NCBI GenBank assembly: GCA_938008435.1
Contig: CALLKK010000030.1
Location: 1 to 64,000, forward strand
Source of the DNA: an uncultured Steroidobacter sp.
Lineage (GTDB): Bacteria > Pseudomonadota > Gammaproteobacteria > Steroidobacterales > Steroidobacteraceae
Direction of reading: 5' to 3'
Length of the DNA: 64,000 nt
Of the stretch, positions 42,990 to 50,802 are shown one piece after another (position 1 is the stretch's first letter; every line of letters begins with the position of its first letter). Below the pieces are notes generated by a model that saw nothing but the letters and a program-made list of their open reading frames with translations, was not told the origin of the DNA and did not search any database. The position numbers were made by a program, and so were the translations under genes.

Positions 42990-44041
42990 TCGCCACGCCC
43001 TTCCTCGACGTTCCCACTGCGCTCGGCGGACCGCTCGGCACCGCGGTGCTGCGGCGTGCGCCCGAAGACTTCGTCGTGCGCGAGTGGCTCGGGTTCGACG
43101 CCGACGGGGATGGCGATCACGTGCTGCTCAAGGTGCGCAAGCGTGGCGCGAACACGCATTGGGTGGCGCAACAGCTCGCACGAATCGCGCACGTGCCGGT
43201 CCGAGACGTGGGGTATGCCGGCCTCAAAGACCGCGCCGCCGTGACGGAACAGTCCTTCACGTTGCCGCTGCGATCGCGCGTCGCGCTCGGCGAATGGGTG
43301 GGAGTCGCAGGCGAGGGGTTCGAAGTGATCGCCGCGGCCCCGCATCGGCGCAAGCTCAAGCGCGGTGCGTTGCGCGGCAACGAGTTCGTGATCGTGCTGC
43401 GCGAGTTTACCGGTTCGCTGCAAGCGCTCGAAGAACGGTTGGCTGCGATCGCGCGCTGCGGCGTCCCGAATTACTTCGGGCCGCAACGCTTCGGGCGCGC
43501 CGGCAACAACCTCGTGACGGCGGAGCGCTGGTTCAGCTCGGGCGAGGCGCCTCCTGACCGCTTGCAGTGCGGCTTTGCGATCTCGGCGGCACGCGCTGCG
43601 CTCTTCAATGCGGTCCTCGCGCGTCGCGTCACGGAGCGCACCTGGGATCGCTTGCTGCCGGGGGACATTGCCAATCTCGATGGGAGCGGCAGTATCTTCG
43701 CCGTGGACGATGTCGACGCAACGCTCAATGAGCGCTGTGCCGCGCTCGACATTCATCCGACCGGACCGCTCTGGCATGGAGAGTCGCTTGCCGCGCGGGA
43801 GGTGCGCGCGCTCGAGCAGGCGGTCGCGCAGGAACATGCAGTGCTCTCGGCTGGACTTGCACGGCTCGAGCTGCAAGCCGAGCGGCGCGCACTGCGCGTG
43901 CGCGTCGGCGAGCTGCGTTGGCAGATCGACGGCACCGATGTCACGCTCTCGTTCCGTCTGTCGAAGGGCGCCTTCGCGACGGCCGTGCTGCACGAGATCG
44001 TCGCCAATGCGTTTGCGGTCGCCGGCTTGGATGCCGAGTAG
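42986..44041 (+). CDS. truD: tRNA pseudouridine(13) synthase
   Basis: Isomerises U13 in tRNA(Glu) to pseudouridine. The 351-residue product has APEDFVVREWLGFDADGDGD near the N terminus, the catalytic VGYAGLKDRAAVTEQ (Asp near residue 80), the LRGNEFVIVLRE strand, and GVPNYFGPQRFGRAGNNL. The TTG at 42986 overlaps the ispF stop by four bases (TTGA), the same coupling seen at other junctions here; no ATG or GTG is suitably placed. It ends 46 bases before the convergent smr gene. Confidence 0.92.
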   Translation: MIATPFLDVPTALGGPLGTAVLRRAPEDFVVREWLGFDADGDGDHVLLKVRKRGANTHWVAQQLARIAHVPVRDVGYAGLKDRAAVTEQSFTLPLRSRVALGEWVGVAGEGFEVIAAAPHRRKLKRGALRGNEFVIVLREFTGSLQALEERLAAIARCGVPNYFGPQRFGRAGNNLVTAERWFSSGEAPPDRLQCGFAISAARAALFNAVLARRVTERTWDRLLPGDIANLDGSGSIFAVDDVDATLNERCAALDIHPTGPLWHGESLAAREVRALEQAVAQEHAVLSAGLARLELQAERRALRVRVGELRWQIDGTDVTLSFRLSKGAFATAVLHEIVANAFAVAGLDAE

Positions 44042-44087
44042 CTGCGTGCGCGCGGCGGTGGGCGGCTTACGGCTCAGGTTGCGCCGT

Positions 44088-44615
44088 TTACGTGCGCAGC
44101 AAGACGTAGAGCGCGCCGCTGCCGCCGTCGACGGCGCGGGCGGATCCGAACGCAAGCACATCGTCCGAGCGCTGCAGCCAGTGATTCACGACGTTTTTGA
44201 GGACAGGGCCACGTGGTCCGGAGCGCCGTCCCTTGCCGTGAATGACGCGCACGCAGGTCAGGCGCCGAGCGATCGATTCGGCAATGAACGCGCGCAACGC
44301 AGCGCGCGCTTCGACGGCCGTCAAGCCGTGCAGATCGATTTCGGCATCGACGGCGTAATGGCCGCGACGCAGCTTCGTCAGGATGCCAGGCGGCACGTGT
44401 GGGCGGCGGAAGCTCAGCTCATCGCCGGTACCGAGCACGGCATCGTCTGCGGGCGGCAGCAGGCTTTCCCTGAGCACTTCCTGTTGGTCGGCGCGCGTGA
44501 AGCGTGCGCTCGGCACCGGTTTGGGGCGCGCGAGCGCCTCACGCGGCTCGACCGCAAGCGGTTTGACGCCGCGCATGTGCTCCCTGAAGAGTTCTCGCTC
44601 GTCGGACTCGCTCAC
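44088..44615 (-). CDS. Smr domain endonuclease-like protein
   Basis: 175-residue protein with a C-terminal Smr domain (about residues 90-170). The key motifs are DAEIDLHGLTAVEARAALRA and VRVIHGKGRRSGPRGPVLK. Stand-alone Smr proteins such as E. coli SmrA/SmrB are endonucleases; SmrB cleaves mRNA at collided ribosomes. The N-terminal half is charged and probably partly disordered. It is convergent with truD and divergent from surE. I leave the symbol open because SmrA and SmrB cannot be told apart by eye. Confidence 0.88.
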   Translation of the reverse strand: MSESDERELFREHMRGVKPLAVEPREALARPKPVPSARFTRADQQEVLRESLLPPADDAVLGTGDELSFRRPHVPPGILTKLRRGHYAVDAEIDLHGLTAVEARAALRAFIAESIARRLTCVRVIHGKGRRSGPRGPVLKNVVNHWLQRSDDVLAFGSARAVDGGSGALYVLLRT

Positions 44616-44674
44616 GGTTGCCGCCTCCTCGTCGCAAGGTGTCGCCGCTCACGCGTTTTGCGCACCGTTTGCAG

Positions 44675-44680
44675 TATAGT
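44675..44680 (+). promoter_or_regulatory. -10 element candidate for surE-pcm-nlpD
   Basis: TATAGT matches five of six bases of the -10 consensus in the 179-base divergent gap between smr and surE. No good -35 lies 16-18 bases upstream, so it may need an activator or be weak. The implied leader before surE is about 108 bases. Confidence 0.4.
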
Positions 44681-44794
44681 GCGCATCGCGGACTTGCGGC
44701 CGTCGGGGAGGGCAAACGCGCAGTGGGCCGCACGGCGCGTTGCGAACGAATACAATCCGTACGGCAGCTTCGTGAGCTCAGGACACGTCAATCC

Positions 44795-45556
44795 TTGAAG
44801 ATTCTGATCAGCAACGACGACGGCTACCGCGCCGAAGGCTTGCGCGCGCTCACCAAGGCGTTGAGCGAGATCGCGGACATCACCGTCGTGGCTCCGGATC
44901 GCAATCGTAGCGGCGCGAGCAATTCGCTCACGCTCGATGTGCCGTTGCGCGTGATGGAGTACGATCCGAAGCAGTATCTCGTCGTCAACGGCACGCCGAC
45001 CGATTGCGTGCATCTTGCGATCTCGGGCCTGTTCGATTTCGAGCACGACATGGTCGTCTCAGGGATCAACGACGGCGCGAATCTCGGGGATGACGTCATC
45101 TACTCGGGCACGGTGGCCGCGGCGATCGAAGGGCGCTTTCTCGGGCTGCCTGCCATCGCCGTGTCGCTCGTCGTGCAGCCGAACTCCGAGCCGCATTTCG
45201 ACACGGCGGCCCGCGTGGCCGTCGAGCTCGTCATGCGCGTGCAGCGCACGCCGCTGCACCAGGCCACGATCTTGAACGTCAACGTGCCCAACGTGCCTTA
45301 CGACGCCTTGCGCGGCTATCAGGCGACGCGGCTCGGATTCCGGCATCGTTCCGAGCGCATCGTCCGCTCCGAGGATCCGCGCGGGCGGCCGGTGTACTGG
45401 GTCGGGGCGGCCGGCGTCGGTCACGATGCCGGCCCGGGGACCGACTTTCACGCTGTGGCGAACGGTTACGTGTCGGTGACGCCGCTGCAGATCGACCTGA
45501 CGCGTCACGCGATGCTCGAGGATGTACGCGAATGGTTGCAAGGGCGTCCGGAATGA
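44795..45556 (+). CDS. surE: 5'/3'-nucleotidase SurE
   Basis: Stationary-phase survival phosphatase acting on nucleoside 5'- and 3'-monophosphates and short polyphosphate. The 253-residue product matches the family length, begins MKILISNDDGYRAEGLRAL with the metal-binding Asp pair, and has VVAPDRNRSGASNSLTL and VVSGINDGANLGDDVIYSGT. The TTG at 44795 is required to obtain the conserved start; the frame is open upstream, but those residues are not SurE-like. It overlaps pcm by four bases. Confidence 0.94.
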   Translation: MKILISNDDGYRAEGLRALTKALSEIADITVVAPDRNRSGASNSLTLDVPLRVMEYDPKQYLVVNGTPTDCVHLAISGLFDFEHDMVVSGINDGANLGDDVIYSGTVAAAIEGRFLGLPAIAVSLVVQPNSEPHFDTAARVAVELVMRVQRTPLHQATILNVNVPNVPYDALRGYQATRLGFRHRSERIVRSEDPRGRPVYWVGAAGVGHDAGPGTDFHAVANGYVSVTPLQIDLTRHAMLEDVREWLQGRPE

Positions 45557-46209
45557 ATACGCGCGCCGGCATCGGCATGACTTCCGCGCGAACGCGCGAG
45601 CGTCTCGTGCAGCGCTTGCGCAGCCAAGGTATTGCCAATCCCTTGGTGCTCGATCAGATCCGCAACGTGCCGCGGCACCTGTTCGTCGACGAAGCGCTCG
45701 CGACGCGCGCGTACGAAGATACGGCGTTGCCCATCGGTCACGGGCAGACGATCTCGCAGCCTTATGTGGTGGCGCGGATGACCGAGGCGCTCATCGAGAG
45801 CGGCACGCCCGGCAAGGTGCTCGAGATCGGCACGGGCTGCGGCTATCAGACGGCCGTGCTCGCACCGCTCGTGCGTTTCATTTTCAGCGTCGAGCGCATC
45901 AAGGCGCTGCTCGATCGGGCACGGCTGCGCTTCAAGGAGCTCGGCATCAGCAACGTGCACCTGCGGCACGGCGACGGTTTTCAGGGCTGGGCGGCGCACG
46001 CGCCGTACGATGCGATCTTGATGGCGGCGGCGCCGCTGGCGATTCCGCGCGTACTGTTCGACCAGCTCGCACCGGGCGGGCGTCTGATCGCGCCGGTCGG
46101 TCCCGAAGGCAAGCAGCAGCTCGTACGTGTGACCAAGCGCGGCGACGATCTGCACACCGAAGTGCTAGGCTCAGTGAGCTTCGTGCCGCTGTTGCAGGGT
46201 CTCGGGTGA
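45553..46209 (+). CDS. pcm: Protein-L-isoaspartate O-methyltransferase
   Basis: SAM-dependent methyltransferase that starts repair of isoaspartyl residues in aged proteins. The 218-residue product has the SAM motif VLEIGTGCGYQTAVLA, QTISQPYVVARMTEAL, and post-motif region PYDAILMAAAP. An ATG at 45553 overlaps the surE stop. Partnership with surE and a downstream nlpD-like lipoprotein is the classic stationary-phase set, where rpoS usually follows. Confidence 0.94.
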   Translation: MNTRAGIGMTSARTRERLVQRLRSQGIANPLVLDQIRNVPRHLFVDEALATRAYEDTALPIGHGQTISQPYVVARMTEALIESGTPGKVLEIGTGCGYQTAVLAPLVRFIFSVERIKALLDRARLRFKELGISNVHLRHGDGFQGWAAHAPYDAILMAAAPLAIPRVLFDQLAPGGRLIAPVGPEGKQQLVRVTKRGDDLHTEVLGSVSFVPLLQGLG

Positions 46210-46297
46210 ACGCACGCGCCGAGCTCTCGGCGATTCAGGTTCACTACAGAATGCGGCGCGCACATTCCTTCTGGTGGACCGAACGAACCTCGGGCTG

Positions 46298-46999
46298 ATG
46301 TCATTCGGGCTCCGTGCACGTTCCTGCATCGCTGTGCTCATGCTGGCGGCGCTCTTGAGCGCGTGCGCCACGACGCCGCCAGGGCGGCCGCAGACGTACA
46401 TCGTCAAGCGCGGCGATACCTTGTACTCGATCGCGCGGCGCTACGGCCTCGACTATCGCGATATCGCACGGTGGAACGGCATCGGGCGAGATTACGTCAT
46501 CTATCCGGGACAGGAGCTCAAGCTCTATCCGAGCACGCCGCCCGCTACGGCCTCGGCGACTACGAAACCGCGTTCCGGAACCAGTACCGCGCCTACGCGT
46601 GCGCCTCCAGCGAACGTTGCGCGATTGCCGCCGATGCGTTGGCAGTGGCCCGTCGAAGGCGGCTCGGCCACGCTCACGTCGCGACCGAACGGCGGCTATG
46701 GGCTGACGATCAACGGACGACTTGGCGACGAAGTACGCGCGGCCGCCGATGGACGCGTCGTGTACACGGGATCGGGGTTGCTCGGTTACGGTCAGCTCGT
46801 CATCGTCAAGCACAACGACACGTACTTGAGCGCGTATGGTCACGCTCAGACGGTTGCAGTGCGCGAGGGCGACGTCGTGAAAGCAGGGCAGCGCGTTGCG
46901 ACGATGGGCACGGGCCCGCAAGGCACGCCGCAGCTTTATTTCGAGATTCGCGTGAACGGCACACCGCACAATCCGCTCGAGCTCCTGCCGAAGCGCTGA
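46298..46999 (+). CDS. nlpD: NlpD-like LysM/M23 murein hydrolase activator lipoprotein
   Basis: Outer-membrane lipoprotein expected to activate the amidase AmiC at the septum. The 233-residue product has a lipoprotein signal ending in lipobox LSAC, a LysM domain (YIVKRGDTLYSIARRYGLDY, YVIYPGQELKLYP), a Thr/Pro/Ala linker, and a C-terminal M23 LytM fold (WQWPVEGGSA, GLLGYGQLVIVKHNDTYLSA, AYGHAQTVAV, PQLYFEIRVNG). The LytM active-site set is incomplete: the first H-x-x-D motif is not evident, as in activator-type NlpD/EnvC proteins. A GTG at 46274 would extend it by eight residues. rpoS does not follow. Confidence 0.9.
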   Translation: MSFGLRARSCIAVLMLAALLSACATTPPGRPQTYIVKRGDTLYSIARRYGLDYRDIARWNGIGRDYVIYPGQELKLYPSTPPATASATTKPRSGTSTAPTRAPPANVARLPPMRWQWPVEGGSATLTSRPNGGYGLTINGRLGDEVRAAADGRVVYTGSGLLGYGQLVIVKHNDTYLSAYGHAQTVAVREGDVVKAGQRVATMGTGPQGTPQLYFEIRVNGTPHNPLELLPKR

Positions 47000-47536
47000 T
47001 TCGAGCGAGTTGATGCGTCAAGCGGCGCCGTTTCGATGTCAACACCAAAGGCCCGCGAGATGTCAACATGCTGCGCCTGGCTGGTCCTGCAAGCGGCGCA
47101 GAAAAATTTGCGCGTCAGGAGTTGCACTTCAGCGTGTGGTATGGCTAACATCCGCCACCATGTCGCAGGGCAGCGACCCCGCACGGCCCGCCAGGGCTAC
47201 CGGGAGGAGACGCGTGGGCGGAGGGGGATTCGAGGAAACAGCGCCAAGAAGAATAAAATCAAAACAATAAGAATAATCTGCTGCGAAGACGCTCCGCGCG
47301 AGCGCACGCGGCGAGTTGGTCGAACGAACTTCGATCCCGCGCGTCTCCTCCCGGTGGCCTTGTTTTTCAATCCGAAGACCAAAACGCGATAGCGAGTACG
47401 CCGCTCGCGCTCATCGCGAAGTCATTTCCTGAAACGCTTTTGATTTCTCTGCGCGATCGCCGCGCGAGTGCATCGCGCACGTGAGCTCGGCACTTGGTCA
47501 GTGCCGCATTCGCGGACAGCTGCGCGAGCCGGCGTT
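47000..47536. other. 537-base stretch without a convincing gene (site where rpoS is expected)
   Basis: No frame on either strand shows sigma-factor or other recognisable domain motifs. Visible structure: a 10-base direct repeat GATGTCAACA (47035-47044 and 47059-47068); an AT-rich patch (47245-47278) that stands out from the GC-rich surroundings; and AAGAATAA repeated with a 20-base step (47249-47256 and 47269-47276). A tiny minus-strand frame across the patch could encode one membrane helix. The plus-strand frames at 47010-47392 are basic and cysteine-containing without family resemblance, and I treat them as chance. Confidence 0.6.
47197..47307 (-). CDS. Possible tiny single-span membrane peptide (doubtful)
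   Basis: 36-residue frame from a GTG at 47307. The AT-rich patch encodes a hydrophobic run (QQIILIVLILFFLALFP), preceded by a basic head and followed by a basic tail (RIPLRPRVSSR), the layout of a bitopic mini-protein. Against it: no Shine-Dalgarno sequence, GTG start, and AT-rich DNA often encodes hydrophobic residues by chance. It resembles small DUF3309-type peptides only in general character. Confidence 0.2.
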   Translation of the reverse strand: MRSRGASSQQIILIVLILFFLALFPRIPLRPRVSSR

Positions 47537-47908
47537 CTATCCCACGAGCATCGCCGCGACGACGCGCCGATTCTCGCTCACGAGGACGTTGTAGGTTCGG
47601 CACGCAGCGCCGGTGATCATGACCTCGCAGCCGATGCCGCGGGAAAGCAGGGCAGCCGTCCATTCGGTGCGCGGGAAGCGCTGCCGTTCGCCGACGCCGA
47701 GTACGACGATTTCCGGATCCAGCGCGAAAATGGCGTCGAGGTCGGCGAGCTCCAGCTCGTCGACGGAGCGCGGGCGCCAATCGGGCACGATCCGATCGGC
47801 GCTGATCAAGCAGCTGCGTTGGAGCACGATGTCACCGACCCGGATTTCCCCGGGCGCATAGCTGCGAACCGTGTTGGCTCCTTCAGTGCGATCGTCTGTG
47901 AGCTTCAT
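47537..47908 (-). CDS. Mth938/AAMDC domain protein
   Basis: 123-residue protein of the Mth938-like (DUF498, AAMDC) family, whose members share a compact alpha/beta fold and are sometimes linked to respiratory complex I assembly or left without function. Visible family features: VLQRSCLISADRIVPDW, the strand DPEIVVLGVGERQRFP, and the end GIGCEVMITGAACRTYNVLV with SENRRVVAAML. It is divergent from the 1011-base gene at 47962, with 53 bases between the start codons. Specific role here is unknown. Confidence 0.88.
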   Translation of the reverse strand: MKLTDDRTEGANTVRSYAPGEIRVGDIVLQRSCLISADRIVPDWRPRSVDELELADLDAIFALDPEIVVLGVGERQRFPRTEWTAALLSRGIGCEVMITGAACRTYNVLVSENRRVVAAMLVG

Positions 47909-47961
47909 GCGCTAACGATAGCGCACTCGCAGGACGCTGTGTGCGCCACTAACATTCGCGC

Positions 47962-48972
47962 ATGCCGTCACCGTCGCTTTCTCTCATCGTCACCGATGCC
48001 GCAGCCGCCGGCTGCATCGCGCGTGCACGCGAGCGCGATTCCGTGCTCGCGCGCATCGCCGGCCAGGGTCGTCTTTCTTGCGTGTTTGCCGATCGGCAGC
48101 CGAGTCATGCAGCCTTGGCGCGCTGGCAGCGCGCACTGCTCGAGGCGGTCGGTCTCGATGCCGAGCGCGATCGCTTGCCGAGCGCGGCTGTCACGCGCGC
48201 TGGAGAGGCGGGCGTGCGGCCAGAGGAGCACGAATGTTGGGCGCTGCTCGAATGCGTGCATTTCGCGGCCGGCCTCAACGACATGGCAGGCGTCGTCCTG
48301 AGTGGGGCGGCGGTGCTCGATGCGGAGCAACGCGAGGCGCTCGCCGAAACGCTTGCGAGCCAATTGCGCGAGGTGGGCTACGAGCTCGTTGCAACGCGCG
48401 GCCCGCAGTGGCTCGTACGTTGTCCGCGTCATCTCGATGCACGCACGCTGCCTCCGACGGAAGCATTCGACGGACCGCTGCAGGATGCGTTGCCCTCTGG
48501 CACGGATGCGGCAGAATTGCGCCGGCTGATGACCGAGCTGCAGATGGTGCTGCACGAGCATCCGGTCAATCAGCGCCGGGCGCGCGCGGGCCTGCCGGGC
48601 GCGAACAGCGCTTGGATCTGGAGCGTGGCGGCGCTCACGTCAGTGCCGACGGCAACGAGGTTGCCGATCGCATTCGGTGCCGCACCCTACTTGAAAGGGC
48701 TTTATCTCTTGCATTCGCAGTCAGTCTCCAGCGCAGAGTTCGATCCGGCGCTTGCGCGCTCGGCGGCGCGCGACCCTCATCCTGTGGTGGCGCTGATCGA
48801 GAGCGACGAATCGTTCGAGCGCACGTATTTGGAGCCGGCGCTTGCCATGTTGAGACGCGGTGTGTTCGGTCGGCTCATGGTGTATCTCGATCGCTGGAAG
48901 CTCGAGCTGCGCCGGCGCGACCTGCTGCGGTTGTGGCGAGGCGCATTGCCGTTCGATCGTTGGCCGGCATGA
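47962..48972 (+). CDS. RecJ-adjacent phosphoglycerate-mutase-like protein of unknown function
   Basis: 336-residue soluble protein resembling the family often annotated 'phosphoglycerate mutase' or hypothetical next to recJ in Xanthomonadales and relatives. The clearest segment is LRRLMTELQMVLHEHPVNQR followed by GLPGANSAWIWSVAAL; residues near the N and C termini are variable. I see no full set of metal-binding motifs of cofactor-independent phosphoglycerate mutase, so the enzymatic name is doubtful. Its stop overlaps recJ (ATGA), so the two are coupled and may be functionally linked. TAACAT just before the ATG suggests a near-leaderless message. Confidence 0.7.
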   Translation: MPSPSLSLIVTDAAAAGCIARARERDSVLARIAGQGRLSCVFADRQPSHAALARWQRALLEAVGLDAERDRLPSAAVTRAGEAGVRPEEHECWALLECVHFAAGLNDMAGVVLSGAAVLDAEQREALAETLASQLREVGYELVATRGPQWLVRCPRHLDARTLPPTEAFDGPLQDALPSGTDAAELRRLMTELQMVLHEHPVNQRRARAGLPGANSAWIWSVAALTSVPTATRLPIAFGAAPYLKGLYLLHSQSVSSAEFDPALARSAARDPHPVVALIESDESFERTYLEPALAMLRRGVFGRLMVYLDRWKLELRRRDLLRLWRGALPFDRWPA

Positions 48973-50696
48973 CGAGTCGCATGATTCGCCGGCGCACGCC
49001 CGTGGACGGCGTGGCGCTGCCTGCCGATCTCCACCCGCTGCTGCGGCGCATCTACGCAGCGCGCGGCGTGCAGGGCGCTGTCGAGCTCGAGCTTGCGCTC
49101 GAGCGGCTGATCCCGGTGAGCCGCCTGGGCGGCATCGCGAACGCCGTGGAGCTGCTGTGCGAGCATTTCCGCCGCGGCAGCCGCATCTTGGTGGTGGGCG
49201 ATTTCGATGCCGACGGCGCAACGAGCACGGCGCTCGTGGTGCGGCAGCTGCGACGGCTCGGGTTTGCGAACGTCGATTTCCTCGTGCCGAATCGTTTCCA
49301 GTTCGGCTATGGGTTGACCCCGGAGATCGTGCAGCTTGCCGCTGCCCAGCGGCCCGATCTCATCGTGACGGTCGACAACGGCATCTCGAGCTTGGCGGGC
49401 GTCGATGAGGCGCGGCGGCACGGCATCCAGACGCTCATCACCGATCATCACTTGCCGGGCCCGGTGTTGCCCGAAGCGGCGGCCATCATCAACCCGAACG
49501 CGCCGGGCGAGCTGTTTCCGAGCAAGGCGCTCGCGGGAGTGGGCGTGGCCTTCTATCTCATGGCCGCACTCACGCGCGAAATGCAGCAGCGCGGGCTTTG
49601 TACGGCGCGCGCGCCCGTGGCGGATCTGCTCGATCTGGTGGCGCTCGGCACCGTTGCGGATCTCGTGCCGCTCGATCACAACAATCGCATCCTGGTGCAC
49701 GAAGGGTTGCGCCGCATCCGCGCCGGTCGCTGTGTGCCCGGAATACGCGCGTTGCTCGAAACGGCGAATCGTGTGCCAAGCGACGTCGTCGCGAGCGATC
49801 TCGGCTACCAAGTCGGGCCGCGGTTGAACGCGGCGGGTCGCTTGGACGACATGACGATCGGCATCCAATGTCTCTTGACGGACGATCTGGCTACCGCGCG
49901 CAAGCTCGCGGCGCGCCTTGCGCAGCTCAATCACGATCGGCGCGAGCTCGAGCTGCAGATGCAGCAGGAGGCGATGGCGGCCATCGGTGCGATGCAGGCG
50001 GAGGATCCGGCGCTGCCGCTCGGCTTGTGTCTCTACGATGAAGCGTGGCACCAAGGCGTGGTCGGACTCGTCGCCTCGCGGGTGAAGGAAAAAGTCCACC
50101 GTCCCGTCATCGCGCTGGCGCGCGCCGACGAGCGCACGTTGAAGGGCTCCGCACGTTCGGTGCCAGGCGTGCATATTCGTGACGTGCTCGATGCCGTCGC
50201 CAAGCGTCATCCTGGCGTCATCGAGAAGTTCGGCGGCCACGCCATGGCGGCCGGATTGACCCTGCCCGCGGACCGCCTCGATGACTTTCGCCGTGCGTTC
50301 GACGAAGAGGTGCGGCGTTGGATGTCGACGGACGATGCCGTCGGCGTCGTGTATTCGGACGGTCCGCTGCGGCCGGAGGAGATGACGCTCGATGTGGCGC
50401 GGCTGCTGCGCACCGCAGGCCCTTGGGGGCAGGCGTTTCCCGAGCCCCTGTTCGACGGTGCCTTCGCAGTGCGCAGCGTGCGGGTGCTCGGCGAGCGCCA
50501 CCTCAAGCTCGAGGTGTGCGACGGCGAGGCGCCGAGCTGCGAGGCGATCGCGTTTCGGTACTTCGACGATGCGCAGGCGCCCGCAGTGCGCGCGAACGAC
50601 CGTGTCGAGCTCGCTTACCGGCTCGACGTGAATCGTTACAACGGCACCGAAAAGGTCCAGCTCGTCGTCGAATACCTGCGCGTCCTCGACAGCTGA
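48969..50696 (+). CDS. recJ: Single-stranded-DNA-specific exonuclease RecJ
   Basis: 5'-3' exonuclease used in RecF-pathway recombination and mismatch repair. The 575-residue product has DHH phosphoesterase motifs: ILVVGDFDADGATSTALVVR near residue 75, VTVDNGISS, and LITDHHLPGPVLP near 158, then VGPRLNAAGRLDDM, a DHHA1-type domain with GSARSVPGVHIRDVL and KFGGHAMAAGLTL, and the C-terminal OB-like region. ATG 48969 overlaps the previous stop. Order recJ-prfB-lysS is the same as in E. coli. Confidence 0.95.
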   Translation: MTSRMIRRRTPVDGVALPADLHPLLRRIYAARGVQGAVELELALERLIPVSRLGGIANAVELLCEHFRRGSRILVVGDFDADGATSTALVVRQLRRLGFANVDFLVPNRFQFGYGLTPEIVQLAAAQRPDLIVTVDNGISSLAGVDEARRHGIQTLITDHHLPGPVLPEAAAIINPNAPGELFPSKALAGVGVAFYLMAALTREMQQRGLCTARAPVADLLDLVALGTVADLVPLDHNNRILVHEGLRRIRAGRCVPGIRALLETANRVPSDVVASDLGYQVGPRLNAAGRLDDMTIGIQCLLTDDLATARKLAARLAQLNHDRRELELQMQQEAMAAIGAMQAEDPALPLGLCLYDEAWHQGVVGLVASRVKEKVHRPVIALARADERTLKGSARSVPGVHIRDVLDAVAKRHPGVIEKFGGHAMAAGLTLPADRLDDFRRAFDEEVRRWMSTDDAVGVVYSDGPLRPEEMTLDVARLLRTAGPWGQAFPEPLFDGAFAVRSVRVLGERHLKLEVCDGEAPSCEAIAFRYFDDAQAPAVRANDRVELAYRLDVNRYNGTEKVQLVVEYLRVLDS

Positions 50697-50721
50697 CCGC
50701 AAGCGCATTCGGACGCCTGAT

Positions 50722-50740
50722 GCGCGCCCGACGGGCGCGC
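50722..50740 (+). terminator. GC hairpin between recJ and prfB
   Basis: GCGCGCCC (50722-50729) and GGGCGCGC (50733-50740) form a perfect 8-bp stem with loop GAC, followed by TTGCGTCAT. It lies 26 bases after the recJ stop. It is a plausible weak terminator or mRNA end in the 106-base gap. Confidence 0.5.
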
Positions 50741-50802
50741 TTGCGTCATCGAGCAGCGCGTCGTGATACCATTTCCGTCCTTTCTGACGGTCCTTTCGTT
50801 CC

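Noticed and set aside
47326..47352. GAACTT in the nlpD-downstream gap as a sigmaE promoter
   Set aside because: No -10-like sequence at 16-17 bases and no plus-strand gene downstream.
47010..47392. Plus-strand frames in the gap after nlpD as an rpoS remnant or new gene
   Set aside because: The translations are basic and of low quality with no sigma-region motifs, no ribosome site and no terminator.
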